Below, piece by piece: positions 8,184 through 17,092 of a stretch of 64,000 bases of DNA. Positions within the stretch are counted from its first letter, which is position 1; each line of letters starts with the position of its first letter. This stretch comes from MFD04580-c1 sp963702995 (GTDB taxonomy: Bacteria; Planctomycetota; Phycisphaerae; Tepidisphaerales; Tepidisphaeraceae): NCBI GenBank assembly GCA_963702995.1, contig OY969783.1, forward strand, positions 6,014,001-6,078,000, read 5' to 3'. A program made the translations under genes and the position numbers. Below the pieces are notes generated by a model. The model worked only from the letters and a program-made list of their open reading frames with translations, had not been told where the DNA came from and searched no databases.

Positions 8184-8882
8184 ATGCCCAAGGTGATCGG
8201 CGACCTGAATGATAACTGCTTCGCACTCGCGACCGAGGCCGTCGTGCGCCTCGCTCGCGCGGTCGAAGCGGAATTGGGCGCGAAACCCTCTCTCGAAGAA
8301 GTGTGCGAACTGCTGGCTTGGGGATTCCGATCGTGCGACGCGGACTTCATGCGGGACGCTCGGCCCGGCGACGTGTTGGAGCTGAAGCCAAAGCTCCGCC
8401 GGCCCCGTTCGTCGGTTAAGAGCCTGACCCCGGGTGATATCATCGCGATCCCATCGGCCAAGGGTGGGTATCACTGGGCCGTCTTCATCGTCAGCAATAA
8501 AGTCGGGTGGGGGCTGGGCATTCTGCACGGGCGGCATCCGCTGAAGCCCCCGCATTTTTCCGAGCCCCCGCGGGTCGTCGAACCGCCCGTCTACACGCAC
8601 CGCGAGCCCATCGAGACGGGGCGATGGCCGGTGATCGGCAGTGCGCCGGAGCTGTTGAAGCTCTTCCCGGCCGAGCCGGAGACCTACTACCGCAACGAAC
8701 CGAGCAACGTGAAGCTCGGGCTGGATGTCGGCCCGTTCGGATCCGCGGCACACCCGGATACGTTCACGTTCCGCCACGTCAGCCGGGCAGAGGCAGAGAC
8801 GGTGGGACTGCTCGATGGACGGTATCGTGCCACGCGACTTGGCAAGATGATGGAGACGTACCTGGATGATGTTGCCGGCTAG
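8184..8882 (+). CDS. Imm26-like domain protein
   Basis: This 232-residue cytoplasmic protein has no signal peptide. The centre ('LTPGDIIAIPSAKGGYHWAV' and 'NKVGWGLGILHGRHP') resembles the Imm26 immunity fold, whose members typically begin 'GDIFAIPL...Y-x-x-GRV'. Imm26 proteins neutralise polymorphic toxins, but no toxin gene is next to it, and many solitary members exist. The N-terminal 75 residues form a separate helical domain. The start ATG 8184 has GGAAAG upstream. A DUF5076 gene follows after 26 bases. Function remains open; the domain match is by eye only. Confidence 0.5.
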   Translation: MPKVIGDLNDNCFALATEAVVRLARAVEAELGAKPSLEEVCELLAWGFRSCDADFMRDARPGDVLELKPKLRRPRSSVKSLTPGDIIAIPSAKGGYHWAVFIVSNKVGWGLGILHGRHPLKPPHFSEPPRVVEPPVYTHREPIETGRWPVIGSAPELLKLFPAEPETYYRNEPSNVKLGLDVGPFGSAAHPDTFTFRHVSRAEAETVGLLDGRYRATRLGKMMETYLDDVAG

Positions 8883-8908
8883 CGCAGCGGCGTTATGTTA
8901 TCCCGCAC

Positions 8909-9241
8909 ATGGCAAAGTCACTTCCCATTCCCGCGCCGGCGAAACGCGACCCCCGCGCCGTCGAGATGGTCCGCGCCTGGATTGCCGAGGGGTATCTGCA
9001 TATCGCCCTCAATGTCGGCTTCTGGGAGCAGCCCGAGCGCGGCATCGACGAGCGGGACGCGTGGGGCATCCTCATGGCGGACATCGCCCGGCACATCGCC
9101 AACGCGCACGAGGCGGAGTACGGGCGCGACCCGCGGGAAACCCTCATCGCGATTCGCGAAGCGTTCGAGCGCGAGGTGGAGAAGCCGACCTCGGCCGCCA
9201 CGGGCGCATTCGTCGAAGGCGGCCGTCCGGCTGCGGGTTAA
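8909..9241 (+). CDS. DUF5076 family protein
   Basis: This 110-residue soluble protein matches the DUF5076 pattern: 'EMVRAWIAEGYLHIALNVGF', then 'DAWGILMADIARHIANAH' and a helical 'ETLIAIREAFEREVEKPTS' end. The family has no established function; members are short, single-domain and widespread in alphaproteobacteria and planctomycetes. It lies 26 bases after the Imm26-like gene and may be co-transcribed. No strong ribosome site is visible before ATG 8909. Confidence 0.75.
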   Translation: MAKSLPIPAPAKRDPRAVEMVRAWIAEGYLHIALNVGFWEQPERGIDERDAWGILMADIARHIANAHEAEYGRDPRETLIAIREAFEREVEKPTSAATGAFVEGGRPAAG

Positions 9242-9557
9242 TCTTGGTCATGCCCCTATTCTGGCCCGGAAAAGGGGAAAGCCTCAAATCTCGGCCGCCC
9301 ACGCCTTCTTTTTCCCGCCGCGGGTCGGGGCGGGGCAGACTGCGTCTTGGCGCCGCCCGGTGGAATCGGCCGCACCGAAGGCGGGGTTCCTGGAGTGGGA
9401 GTCTGCCGCTCGGGAGTTGATGGTGGTAGCATGCCGTTCGACGGTTCGGGCGACATTACACGCGAGTTGTGGTGACTGCCTCGGTCGAACCGGGAGCACG
9501 GAAATCCGAGTCGGCCGCGAGGCGGCCGCGGGCTTGAGGTCCACCGGAGGCATCAAC
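9242..9557. other. Intergenic stretch, no gene seen
   Basis: These 316 bases separate DUF5076 from the isomerase gene. A reading frame continues upstream of the isomerase through this region, but its codon pattern is poor and a good ribosome site marks the downstream start. No repeat or terminator stands out. Confidence 0.4.
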
Positions 9558-10523
9558 ATGATCTCGCGGAATAACGATCACATGCAGAACCTTCTCTCTC
9601 GACGCCGGCTTCTTGCCCGCGGGGCGGCCGCGGGGGCGGCGTTGATGATGGGGCGGGGCCTTCTGGCGGCCGATGATGCGCCGGCGGCGACGGGCGGCAA
9701 GCGTAACTCGGTCTTCGGCGGCGTCTCCATCGGGATCAACACCTACAGCTACCGAGGCGGCGGCATCGACACCGCCGAGCAAACCCTCAAGGCCCTACTT
9801 GAGGACGGCTTGAGCGAGGTGGAGCTGAAAGACGGCCCGATCCGCGCCTTCGGCGTGCTGCCGCCGGCGGTCAAGAAGGGGGAACTGCTCGGCCCCAAGC
9901 CGACCGAGGAGGAACTGGCCAAGCTCCGCGACGGCCTGCTCGCCAAGGCGGCTGAGCTGCGCAAGATGTACAACGACGCCGGCGTCAACATCCACATTCA
10001 CAAGTGCCCGTTCGGACCCTCCGACGGGGACATCAACTTCAACTTTGAGCTAGCCAAGGCACTGGGCTGCAAGGCGATTACGACCGAGCGGAGCGACACC
10101 CTCGCCAAAAAGCTCGCCCCGTTCGCCGAAAAGCACAAGATTTACGTCGCGTTCCACAATCACACCAACAACGTCCCGACGATCGATGGGATCGACCCGC
10201 TGCTCGACTGTGGGCCATATATCGCCTTCAACTTCGACATCGGCCACTACGTCGCCGGCACGAAAGGGAAGAGCCCGATCCCGGTGATCGAGAAATATCA
10301 CGACCGGATCATCAGCCTCCACCTCAAAGACCGAACCCCCGACGGCAAGAACCTCGCCTGGGGCCAGGGACAGACGCCGATCAAGGAAGTGCTCCAACTG
10401 CTGAAAAAAGAGAAGTGGCCGATCTACGGCGACATCGAGCTGGAATACAAAATCCCCGCCGGATCGACGTCGGTCGCCGAAGTGGCCAAGTGCGTCGCGT
10501 ACTGCAAGGAAGCCCTGGCGTAG
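9558..10523 (+). CDS. Tat-exported sugar phosphate isomerase/epimerase
   Basis: This is a xylose-isomerase-like TIM barrel protein (321 aa), AP_endonuc_2 superfamily. Such enzymes interconvert keto and aldo sugars or inositols using a divalent metal. A twin-arginine signal is visible ('SRRRLLARGAAAGAALMMG'), so it should act outside the cytoplasmic membrane. Barrel and metal-site strands follow: 'IHIHKCPFG', 'KIYVAFHNHTNNVP', 'AFNFDIGHYVAG' (Asp and His ligands), 'IISLHLKDRTPDGKN' and 'IYGDIELEY' (the last Glu). The start is ATG 9558, chosen because CCGGAGG lies seven bases upstream. Planctomycetes encode many exported paralogues of this family, and the exact substrate cannot be read from the sequence. 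Confidence 0.88.
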   Translation: MISRNNDHMQNLLSRRRLLARGAAAGAALMMGRGLLAADDAPAATGGKRNSVFGGVSIGINTYSYRGGGIDTAEQTLKALLEDGLSEVELKDGPIRAFGVLPPAVKKGELLGPKPTEEELAKLRDGLLAKAAELRKMYNDAGVNIHIHKCPFGPSDGDINFNFELAKALGCKAITTERSDTLAKKLAPFAEKHKIYVAFHNHTNNVPTIDGIDPLLDCGPYIAFNFDIGHYVAGTKGKSPIPVIEKYHDRIISLHLKDRTPDGKNLAWGQGQTPIKEVLQLLKKEKWPIYGDIELEYKIPAGSTSVAEVAKCVAYCKEALA

Positions 10524-10545
10524 CGGAAGCCGCGCGACGTGACGG

Positions 10546-11580
10546 TCATGTGGAACGGCCTCTCACGGCCGGCGCAACCGCGCTCCCAATCAGCTCGATC
10601 GAGCGGAGCATCTTCTCGTGCGGAAGTGCGGCGACGCTCATCTGAAAGCTCAGTCGCGAGACACCGCCTAAGGACTCGCTGATTCGGAGGATCTTCGCGG
10701 CCGCCGCGTCGGCGTCGCCGACGACGAGTGCGCCTGTCGGCCCGCGCAAGGCATCGAAGTGGGCACGCGTGACGGGAGGCCAGCCGCGTTCGCGGCCGAT
10801 CTCGGTGAAGGCCTTCGCGTACCCCGGGAAGAAATCGGCCGCCGCTTGTTCGTCCGTCTCGGCCACATAGCCGAGCGCATGGACGCCGACCTTCAACTGG
10901 TCTGCCGGGTGGCCCGCCTTCGCCCCGGCTTCGCGGTAGAGATCCACCAGCGGCCGGAACCGATGCGGTTCCCCGCCGATGATCGCCACCATGAGCGGCA
11001 TCCCCAATCGCCCGGCCCGGACGAACGATGCGGGCGTCCCCCCAACGCCGAGCCATACCGGCAGGGGGTCTTGCAGCGGCCGCGGGTAGACGCCCTGCCC
11101 CGTCAGCGGGGCCCGATGCCGCCCGCTCCATCGGACGTGGGTCTGCTTCAGAAGCAGTTGCAGCAGATCGAGCTTCTCGGTGAAAAGCGATTCATAGTCA
11201 TCAAGTTGCAGCCCGAAAAGCGGGAACGCCTCGATGAACGAACCGCGGCCGACGATCATCTCCGCTCGCCCGCCCGAAATGAGGTCGAGCGTGGCAAACT
11301 CCTGAAAGACCCGGACTGGATCGGCCGCACTCAGGACGGTGACGGCGCTGGTGAGCCGAATCCGGCGTGTGCGCGCCGCGGCCGCGGCAAGGATGACCGC
11401 CGGCGCTGAGTCAAGGAAGTCGGCCCGGTGGTGCTCCCCCAGCCCAAACATGTCGAGCCCGACCCGGTCGGCCAGTTCGATCTCGGCCAGCAGATTGGCG
11501 ATTCGTTCGGCCGGGGAAATGACTCGCCCGGTGGCGGGGTCGGCCGGGTTGGCGATGAAGCTATCGATTCCGATTTGCAT
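10546..11580 (-). CDS. LLM-class flavin-dependent oxidoreductase
   Basis: This is a bacterial-luciferase-like monooxygenase fold (344 aa), expected to use reduced FMN. Family signatures are 'FGLGEHHRADFLDSAPAV' near residue 45, 'RTRRIRLTSAVTVLSAADP', 'EFATLDLISGGRAEMIVGRG' and 'PLPVWLGVGGTPASFVRAG'. It belongs to the alkanal monooxygenase-like branch with no recognisable substrate clue. It is convergent with the isomerase gene, the two stops being 22 bases apart. The downstream neighbour on the other side is a serine hydrolase, 30 bases away and on the same strand, so the hydrolase and this gene may be one transcript. Confidence 0.88.
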   Translation of the reverse strand: MQIGIDSFIANPADPATGRVISPAERIANLLAEIELADRVGLDMFGLGEHHRADFLDSAPAVILAAAAARTRRIRLTSAVTVLSAADPVRVFQEFATLDLISGGRAEMIVGRGSFIEAFPLFGLQLDDYESLFTEKLDLLQLLLKQTHVRWSGRHRAPLTGQGVYPRPLQDPLPVWLGVGGTPASFVRAGRLGMPLMVAIIGGEPHRFRPLVDLYREAGAKAGHPADQLKVGVHALGYVAETDEQAAADFFPGYAKAFTEIGRERGWPPVTRAHFDALRGPTGALVVGDADAAAAKILRISESLGGVSRLSFQMSVAALPHEKMLRSIELIGSAVAPAVRGRST

Positions 11581-11610
11581 GCCGATGATACGCCCCAGAG
11601 TGGGGCACGG

Positions 11611-12729
11611 TTACTTCGCCGGCTTTTCAGGGTGCGCTTCGAGCTTGGCAACGACTTCAGCCAGTTGCTTTTGACCGGCCGCGTCATCGGGTAGCGGCTC
11701 ATCTTTGAAGGCGGGGAAGAGCTTATCCCAGATCGCGTTCATCTCGCCCTGGAAGTTCGCTGTGTCGGCGGTGATCGCGACGACCACGTCCTTGTCCGGG
11801 ATCACCACGCACAACTGGCCGCCGCGGCCGTCGCCGCGAAAGGCATTGTGCGTGCAGCGCCAGAACTGGAAGCCGTACCCCTGGAGCCAATCCACGCCGA
11901 TTTTCGAATGGGATTCCTGATCGTTGGGCACCTGCTTCTTCGTCGCCTCGGCGACCCACTGCTCCGGGATCAGTTGCTTCCCCTCCCACTTGCCCTTCCG
12001 CAGGTAGAGCTGGCCGAACTTGGCGATGTCCTCGGTGCGGAGCCACAGCCCGTAGCCGCCCAGTGAGTTGCCTTCGGGGCTGGCGTCCCATTTGGGGTTC
12101 TCGATCCCCAGGGGCTCGAACAATCGCGGCTTCAGGTACTCGAGCTCTGTCTGGCCGGTAACTTTGGTGACGATCGCGGAGAGGGTATAGCTCCCCATCG
12201 TGTTGTACTGAAAGTGCGTCCCGGGCTTGTGCGGGACGGGATGGGCCAGGAACTGCTTTACCGACGGCGCGCCCGTCACCGACTTGGGCTCGGTGTCGTG
12301 GCCGCAGGTCATCGTGAGCAGGTCGCGCACGGTCATCGCCTTCAGATTGTCCGACGGCTCGGCCGGCGCGTCGGCTGGGAAGAACTTCAGGACGGGGTCA
12401 TCGAGGTTGAGCTTCCCATCCGCGATTGCCAGCCCGACGGCTGTCGAGTTGAAGCTCTTGCTCAGCGACCAGAGCACGTGCGGCTTATCGGCCGCCTCGG
12501 GCTTCCACCATCCTTCGGCGATCACGTGCCCGTGACGCACGATCATGAAACTGTGCTCGGTGTTGACGGTTCGATCGGCCGCCTCGACATAGTCGCGGAT
12601 GGCCTGCGACGAGATCCCCTGCGCCTCGGGCGTGCTTCGGGGCAGGTTCTTCTCGGATGCCCGAGCTTGCGGGATGGCGACAAGGCCCAGCTCGACGATC
12701 AACGCCGCAACGAGCAGTCTGCGATTCAT
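11611..12729 (-). CDS. Secreted beta-lactamase-fold serine hydrolase
   Basis: This is a class C beta-lactamase-related serine hydrolase (PF00144), 372 residues, with an N-terminal signal peptide ('MNRRLLVAALIVELGLVAIP' to about residue 24). The SxxK nucleophile is 'SLSKS' near residue 91 and the YxN motif is 'FQYNTMGS'. A glycine-rich 'GDGRGGQLCVV' stands where the third HTG/KTG-like element belongs. Family members act as esterases, peptidases or penicillin-binding-like enzymes; true beta-lactam resistance is unlikely. ATG 12729 is preferred over an upstream in-frame Met because AGGGAC sits about six bases before it and it starts the signal peptide. The C-terminus is a helical, lysine-rich tail. 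Confidence 0.85.
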   Translation of the reverse strand: MNRRLLVAALIVELGLVAIPQARASEKNLPRSTPEAQGISSQAIRDYVEAADRTVNTEHSFMIVRHGHVIAEGWWKPEAADKPHVLWSLSKSFNSTAVGLAIADGKLNLDDPVLKFFPADAPAEPSDNLKAMTVRDLLTMTCGHDTEPKSVTGAPSVKQFLAHPVPHKPGTHFQYNTMGSYTLSAIVTKVTGQTELEYLKPRLFEPLGIENPKWDASPEGNSLGGYGLWLRTEDIAKFGQLYLRKGKWEGKQLIPEQWVAEATKKQVPNDQESHSKIGVDWLQGYGFQFWRCTHNAFRGDGRGGQLCVVIPDKDVVVAITADTANFQGEMNAIWDKLFPAFKDEPLPDDAAGQKQLAEVVAKLEAHPEKPAK

Positions 12730-12839
12730 GAAGAGTCCCTTGGTTCCGCGCACTGGCCCCGCCTGAGGATCATACCGATTTGGCCCGAGTCCGGGCCAGG
12801 GGCTCGGCGGGAATGGGCCGCCGCTTGGACGGGGGGCAA

Positions 12840-13649
12840 TCAGAAGCCGCTTACCTCATCCGTCCAGACGGTGAACTGGCGAAGGTCGGCGGCGCCGAAG
12901 GCGGTGGTGAGTGCGACATCGACCGCGTCGCGGCCACGGGCCATGAGGATGCGGCCGATTCGGCGCACGTTGTGGCGGGCGTCGCGTGTCCACCATCGGC
13001 CGCCCAGGTAAACCTCGAACCAGGCGCTGAAGTCGCCGGGCGGCGCCGGGGGCACGCCGATCTCGCCCAGGTAGCCTGTGACGTATCGCGCCGGGATGTT
13101 CATGCACCGGCAAAAGGTGACCGCCAGATGCGTAAAGTCGCGGCAGACGCCTTTGCGCTCCCGGTAGACGTCGGCGGCGGATTTCGTGGGGCTGGCAAAC
13201 CCGTAGCCGAACGTCACGTTCCCATGCACCCAGTCGCAGATCGCGTTCACCCGATCGTAGCCGTCGCCTGACCCGGAAAAGAGCTCCCACGCGACGTCTT
13301 TCAGGAGGTCCACCTCGCAATACCGGCTGGGGAGCAGAAATTGGAGCGCCTCGGAGGGGAGCTCGTCAATTGGGTGCTGTCGGGCCGACCGATCGACGGC
13401 GTCGAGCTGGCCGTCGTCGTAGACGATCGCGTTGTTTCGCAGCCGAAGCGGCCCGGCCATCGCAAGGATGCGGCCGCAGTTGTTCCCGAAGGAATCGACA
13501 TAGTACGTCATTGGCACGTACGGCTCGACCGATAGCTCCTCGGGCCCGCGTAACGACCCAAATCGCGACGGATGCACGTTGAGCAGCAGGTGCATCGGCG
13601 TTGGCGCAGGTAAATCAAACAGCAAGTCGAAACCGATGCGAATGAACAT
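12840..13649 (-). CDS. Transglutaminase-like cysteine protease-fold protein
   Basis: This 269-residue protein has an N-terminal beta domain (residues 1-100) of the Bact_transglu_N type and a C-terminal transglutaminase core. The nucleophile region is 'ERKGVCRDFTHLAVTFCR', with the active Cys after KGV. The His/Asp region reads 'DFSAWFEVYLGGRWWTRDAR'; the residue before AWFE is Ser here, where many family members have His. A His follows later in 'DARHNVRR'. It may act as a peptidase or amidase; the substrate is unknown. The start ATG 13649 begins 'MFIRIGFDLLFDLPAP', the usual family N-terminus. No signal peptide is seen. Confidence 0.82.
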   Translation of the reverse strand: MFIRIGFDLLFDLPAPTPMHLLLNVHPSRFGSLRGPEELSVEPYVPMTYYVDSFGNNCGRILAMAGPLRLRNNAIVYDDGQLDAVDRSARQHPIDELPSEALQFLLPSRYCEVDLLKDVAWELFSGSGDGYDRVNAICDWVHGNVTFGYGFASPTKSAADVYRERKGVCRDFTHLAVTFCRCMNIPARYVTGYLGEIGVPPAPPGDFSAWFEVYLGGRWWTRDARHNVRRIGRILMARGRDAVDVALTTAFGAADLRQFTVWTDEVSGF

Positions 13650-13905
13650 GGCACATCCAGGGTATGCAGCGCGGGACGGTTGGTTGAGTGAGGCTAGCGG
13701 TAGGCGGCGTCTGTAGCAATGACGCAAACGAAGTCGCGGGGAAGTGCGGCCATGTTTGAGCGTTTGAGAAGGGTAGCGGCGAGCCGCGGCCGCGACGGAG
13801 CGGTCAGGGCCGGGCGCGAGGCCTAGCCGCAGTCGAACTGCGCGCCAAGGTGCGCCGACCTCCATCACCAGACGGCCGGAAACCCAACTCTTGGGAGAAC
13901 GACGC

Positions 13906-14022
13906 CCAACGAGCCGCGCCCGTGAGGAAGCGGTCTGGCATCGCCCGCGCGAGAGCGTCCGCGTCGGCGCGGCCCGGATCGGAGCAGTCCCAGACCGCTT
14001 CCTGACGCGCGCGGCTCGTTGG
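13906..14022. repeat. 33-bp inverted repeat in a 396-bp intergenic gap
   Basis: Arms at 13906-13938 and 13990-14022 are reverse complements with two mismatches (CCAACGAGCC ... GGTCTGG). They enclose a 51-base GC-rich spacer. No gene lies in this gap. The structure could be a transcript end for the membrane protease gene (ends 14046) or a dispersed palindromic element. The rest of the gap (13650-13905) shows nothing recognisable. Confidence 0.7.
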
Positions 14023-14045
14023 CGGCTTCCCCGATGTTCGACGCT

Positions 14046-14879
14046 TCAGCGGATGGACCGGGCCGCGGTGGAGAGAAGGAGCGCCAGCAGCGCGATCGCG
14101 GCGTTGAGGAAGGCGGCGAAGAGCAGGGCGCCATAGGCGGGAACGCCGAGGCGAACGATCGATTCTGTCGTGCGCCCGCTGGATCCGGCGCCGCCGAGCC
14201 ACAGGGTCAGCCAGTTGAACACGAGCAGCACGCCGACCAGCCAGGCAAAGCCGCCCGCGGCCCCGCGCACGTCGGACGGGCTTAACGTGATGTGGCTGGC
14301 GATGCAGAACGAGAAGTAAGCGAAGAGCCAAAACCGCCACCCGCCCGCGACGGACGGCCCCAAGAGCCCGCGTAGAAGCTCCCACGCCGATCGAAAGACG
14401 TCGTTGACGACCCCGGCGGCGCCGAACCACGGCGCGGCGGCCGCCGGTTGGGTCGGGCCGGGGCGGAGAAGGCAGTGCGACAGCAGGAAGATCAACGCGG
14501 AACCAAGCCAGATCGGGCCAGTACCAATGAAAAAGTTGCCGACCCGCTGGTAAGGGCTGCGGAGGTCATACGCGTGCCGAACGTACCCGAGCCTCCCGGC
14601 CCCGTTCGGGTCGAACAGCCGCATGCTGATGATCCGGTGGCCGAACACAATGCAGAAGAACGCGTGGCCCAGTTCGTGGACGGCAACCCCCGGCGCGGTC
14701 AGGTAGGTGTAGATGTCCAGCCCGACAACGGCGGCCACCCGGGCGCGCACAAACCCGGACAGGTGGTGCAGCACCAACGCCAGGCCCATCGCCGGGCCTA
14801 GGACGAGGAGCAACTGTGTCCCCGTCACGATCGCGCCGCGGCCGAGATAGTCGATAATCTGAAGCGGTAGCTGGTTCAT
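14046..14879 (-). CDS. Membrane protein with HExxH-type metalloprotease motif
   Basis: This 277-residue integral membrane protein has about six hydrophobic segments. The motif 'VHELGHAFF' near residue 69 is a zinc-binding HExxH as in M50-like site-2 proteases. 'FIGTGPIWLGSALIF' then supplies a GxGP element reminiscent of the second motif of such proteases. The third zinc ligand (usually Asp) is not obvious; 'ITLSPSDVRG' is a candidate. It may be an intramembrane protease or a non-proteolytic relative. It is transcribed alone, divergent from the desaturase operon, with an upstream spacer of 187 bases. Confidence 0.65.
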   Translation of the reverse strand: MNQLPLQIIDYLGRGAIVTGTQLLLVLGPAMGLALVLHHLSGFVRARVAAVVGLDIYTYLTAPGVAVHELGHAFFCIVFGHRIISMRLFDPNGAGRLGYVRHAYDLRSPYQRVGNFFIGTGPIWLGSALIFLLSHCLLRPGPTQPAAAAPWFGAAGVVNDVFRSAWELLRGLLGPSVAGGWRFWLFAYFSFCIASHITLSPSDVRGAAGGFAWLVGVLLVFNWLTLWLGGAGSSGRTTESIVRLGVPAYGALLFAAFLNAAIALLALLLSTAARSIR

Positions 14880-15066
14880 TGTTGGGCGCAGCCGCCCATC
14901 GTAGCTCCGCTCGACCCTGAAGCCGAACCCCGCGGCAAAGCCCCTTCACGCCTCCCACCGCGGGCCGGAGGGATCCCAAGTCCGCTAGCCCCCCGAGTTC
15001 AGTGTGACAGGGCGGGGGCGAGGTTACAATATCAGCACAACACCGTATCGCGGCGCACAACGAGGC

Positions 15067-16002
15067 ATGATGAATCGTCCCCAGCTCCAGCCCGACCGGT
15101 TGCGCGAACTGCATCGTCCGCGGCAAACGCCGCTATTTCGGCTGGGGGCTTTTATCCTCATTTATTGCGCGGCGGGTGGGATCGCGTGGACGCTGTCCGC
15201 TTCTTGGGTCCAGCCGACGGCGGCCCGTTACCTGTTGTGTGCGCCTTTCTACCTCCTGGCTGCCGCCGCCTTGCATGGGGTGAGCTTGTTCACGCATGAA
15301 GCGGTGCATGGAGTGCTGTCGAAGCGACCATGGCTAAACGACTCGCTGGGCGCGGCGTGCGCGTGGCCGGTCCTGCAGAACTTCTCGGCTTATCGTGTGC
15401 TTCATCTGAAGCACCACGATCACCTTGGTCAGCCCGGCGACCCGGATCACTATGGGAACTACACCCGCTGGACGTGGATGGTCTTTGCGATGAATTGGGG
15501 GCGCCTGCTCCTTGGGTATCCGGCGTACATCGTCGCGATCCCGATCCTCGGCTTTCGGCAGGGGCAAAAGTGGGAACGCTTCTGGGTCGTGTTTGAGGTC
15601 GTCTGCGTGGTCGCCATGGTCAGGGCGGCCGTCCTGTCGCCCCTTCCACGGGCGCTGCTGATTCACGCGTGGCTGGTCCCCATGCTGATTATCAACACGC
15701 TAGTCAACATTCGCGGTATGAGCCAGCACACGCTGCTGGAGCACCACTCCGACACGATCTTGGGGACGCGCTCGATCCTCACCCACCGCGTCATCGCGTT
15801 CTTCATGTGCAACGAGAACTACCACCTGGAGCACCATCTCTACCCCGGCGTGCCGTGGTATAATCTGCCGCGGCTGCATCAGGCTTTGCAATCTGAGCTT
15901 TCGGCGATGGGGGCGCCCTATATCCCCTCCTACTTCTCGTTTGTGCGGAGCTTCGTCGTCGGCAGTTTTCAACGCAGCCCGTTGGGGAGGCATGGGCGAT
16001 GA
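15067..16002 (+). CDS. Fatty acid desaturase
   Basis: This is a membrane diiron fatty-acid desaturase/hydroxylase (311 aa). The three histidine boxes are 'HEAVHG', 'HLKHHDH' and 'NYHLEHHLYP', with four hydrophobic segments between them. The enzyme would introduce a double bond or hydroxyl into a lipid-linked acyl chain at the cytoplasmic face. It is the first gene of a five-gene operon: its TGA overlaps the ATG of the DUF3419 gene. GAGG before the tandem ATGs at 15067/15070 supports this start. In this setting the substrate could be the lipid made by the DUF3419 enzyme; that is inference. Confidence 0.93.
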   Translation: MMNRPQLQPDRLRELHRPRQTPLFRLGAFILIYCAAGGIAWTLSASWVQPTAARYLLCAPFYLLAAAALHGVSLFTHEAVHGVLSKRPWLNDSLGAACAWPVLQNFSAYRVLHLKHHDHLGQPGDPDHYGNYTRWTWMVFAMNWGRLLLGYPAYIVAIPILGFRQGQKWERFWVVFEVVCVVAMVRAAVLSPLPRALLIHAWLVPMLIINTLVNIRGMSQHTLLEHHSDTILGTRSILTHRVIAFFMCNENYHLEHHLYPGVPWYNLPRLHQALQSELSAMGAPYIPSYFSFVRSFVVGSFQRSPLGRHGR

Positions 16003-17092
16003 GCCGCGAGAGTTCGCTTGCAACGTGGGTCGATCAGGCCTCGGCCCTTCCTATCGCGTTTGCCCAAGTCCGCGAGGACCCGCTGCTCGACCTCGCCGTC
16101 TTGGAGCGCGTCGGTGCCAAACATTCCCATTGCGCGATGATCGCGTCCGGCGGATGCACGGCATCCTTTCTTGCCGCTTCAGGAAAACTAGCCACGCTCC
16201 ATCTGATCGATGCGAACCCGGCCCAGATCGCGTTGACGCGGCTGAAGCTGCGCCTGCTCCAACACGCGCCGCCGGCCGACAGGATGAAGCTGCTCGGCCA
16301 TACCCCGATAGCGAATCGGCGCGACTCCCTGAAAGCCCACCTCGCCGCGCTGGGGCTGCCGCCGGAAGCGCTCGGGCCGCCTGACAGCGTCGCGGAGTAT
16401 GGGCCGGATTACGCCGGACGGTACGAGCTGCTGTTCGCCAGGCTGCGATCGATGATGTCGGGCTTCTCGGATGAACTGCGGGAAGTCCTGACGATGACCA
16501 ATGCGGCCGCACGGGCTGCGCTAGTCGCACCGGACACGCCGCTCGGCCGCGGGATAGACGCCGCGTTCGACGACACCATGGCACTTGCCAACCTGGTTCG
16601 ACTATTCGGGGCCGATGCGACTCAGAATAGCGTGCTCCCCTTTCCACGGCACTTTGCCGCCCAGACCCGACGTGCGATCGCCACGATGCCGACAACGGCC
16701 AACCCGTACTTGTGGCAACTGCTCCTGGGCCGTTTCCCGGAAGGCGTTGAATATCCTTGGCTGGGGGCCGGCGCGCGACGCAGATGCCGGAAGTCTCTTG
16801 GACGATCGATACCTTCGATAACGCGATCCACGTGTTCTCGAAGAAGTTCGATTTCATTCACCTGTCGAACATCCTCGATTGGTTGTCAGCTGACCGGGCA
16901 CGGCAGACACTCGCGCTCGCCTGCCAGGCGCTGCGGCCGGGGGGCCTGATCCTGATTCGGCAACTTAACTCATCTTTGGCGATTGCGGGCCTGGCGGATG
17001 GCCTGGACTGGCTGGCCGACGAGGCCGATCGGCTCCATGCCCGCGACCGCAGCTTCTTCTATCGCTCGCTGCACCTTGGACGGAAGCGATGA
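15999..17092 (+). CDS. DUF3419 (BtaA-like) aminocarboxypropyl transferase, frameshifted
   Basis: DUF3419 proteins include BtaA, which moves the 3-amino-3-carboxypropyl group of S-adenosylmethionine onto diacylglycerol in betaine-lipid synthesis. The first frame (to ~16770) contains the SAM-site pattern 'LHLIDANPAQIALTRLKLRL'. The second frame contains the conserved C-terminal part, 'ATQMPEVSWTIDTFDN', 'FDFIHLSNILDWLSAD' and 'RPGGLILIRQL'. The two join smoothly if one G is added to the GGGGG run at about 16764, giving 'YPWLGGRRATQMPEVS'. So the gene is probably intact and the break a sequence error. It overlaps both neighbours by ATGA. The acceptor lipid cannot be deduced. Confidence 0.8.

Noticed and set aside
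1..8200. Prophage attachment sites and integrase
   Set aside because: No integrase gene, tRNA or clear direct repeat was found; the other end lies outside the window.
8895..9557. Upstream extension of the isomerase reading frame
   Set aside because: A strong CCGGAGG site and Tat signal mark the start at 9558, and the upstream part is low-complexity Arg/Pro/Ser.
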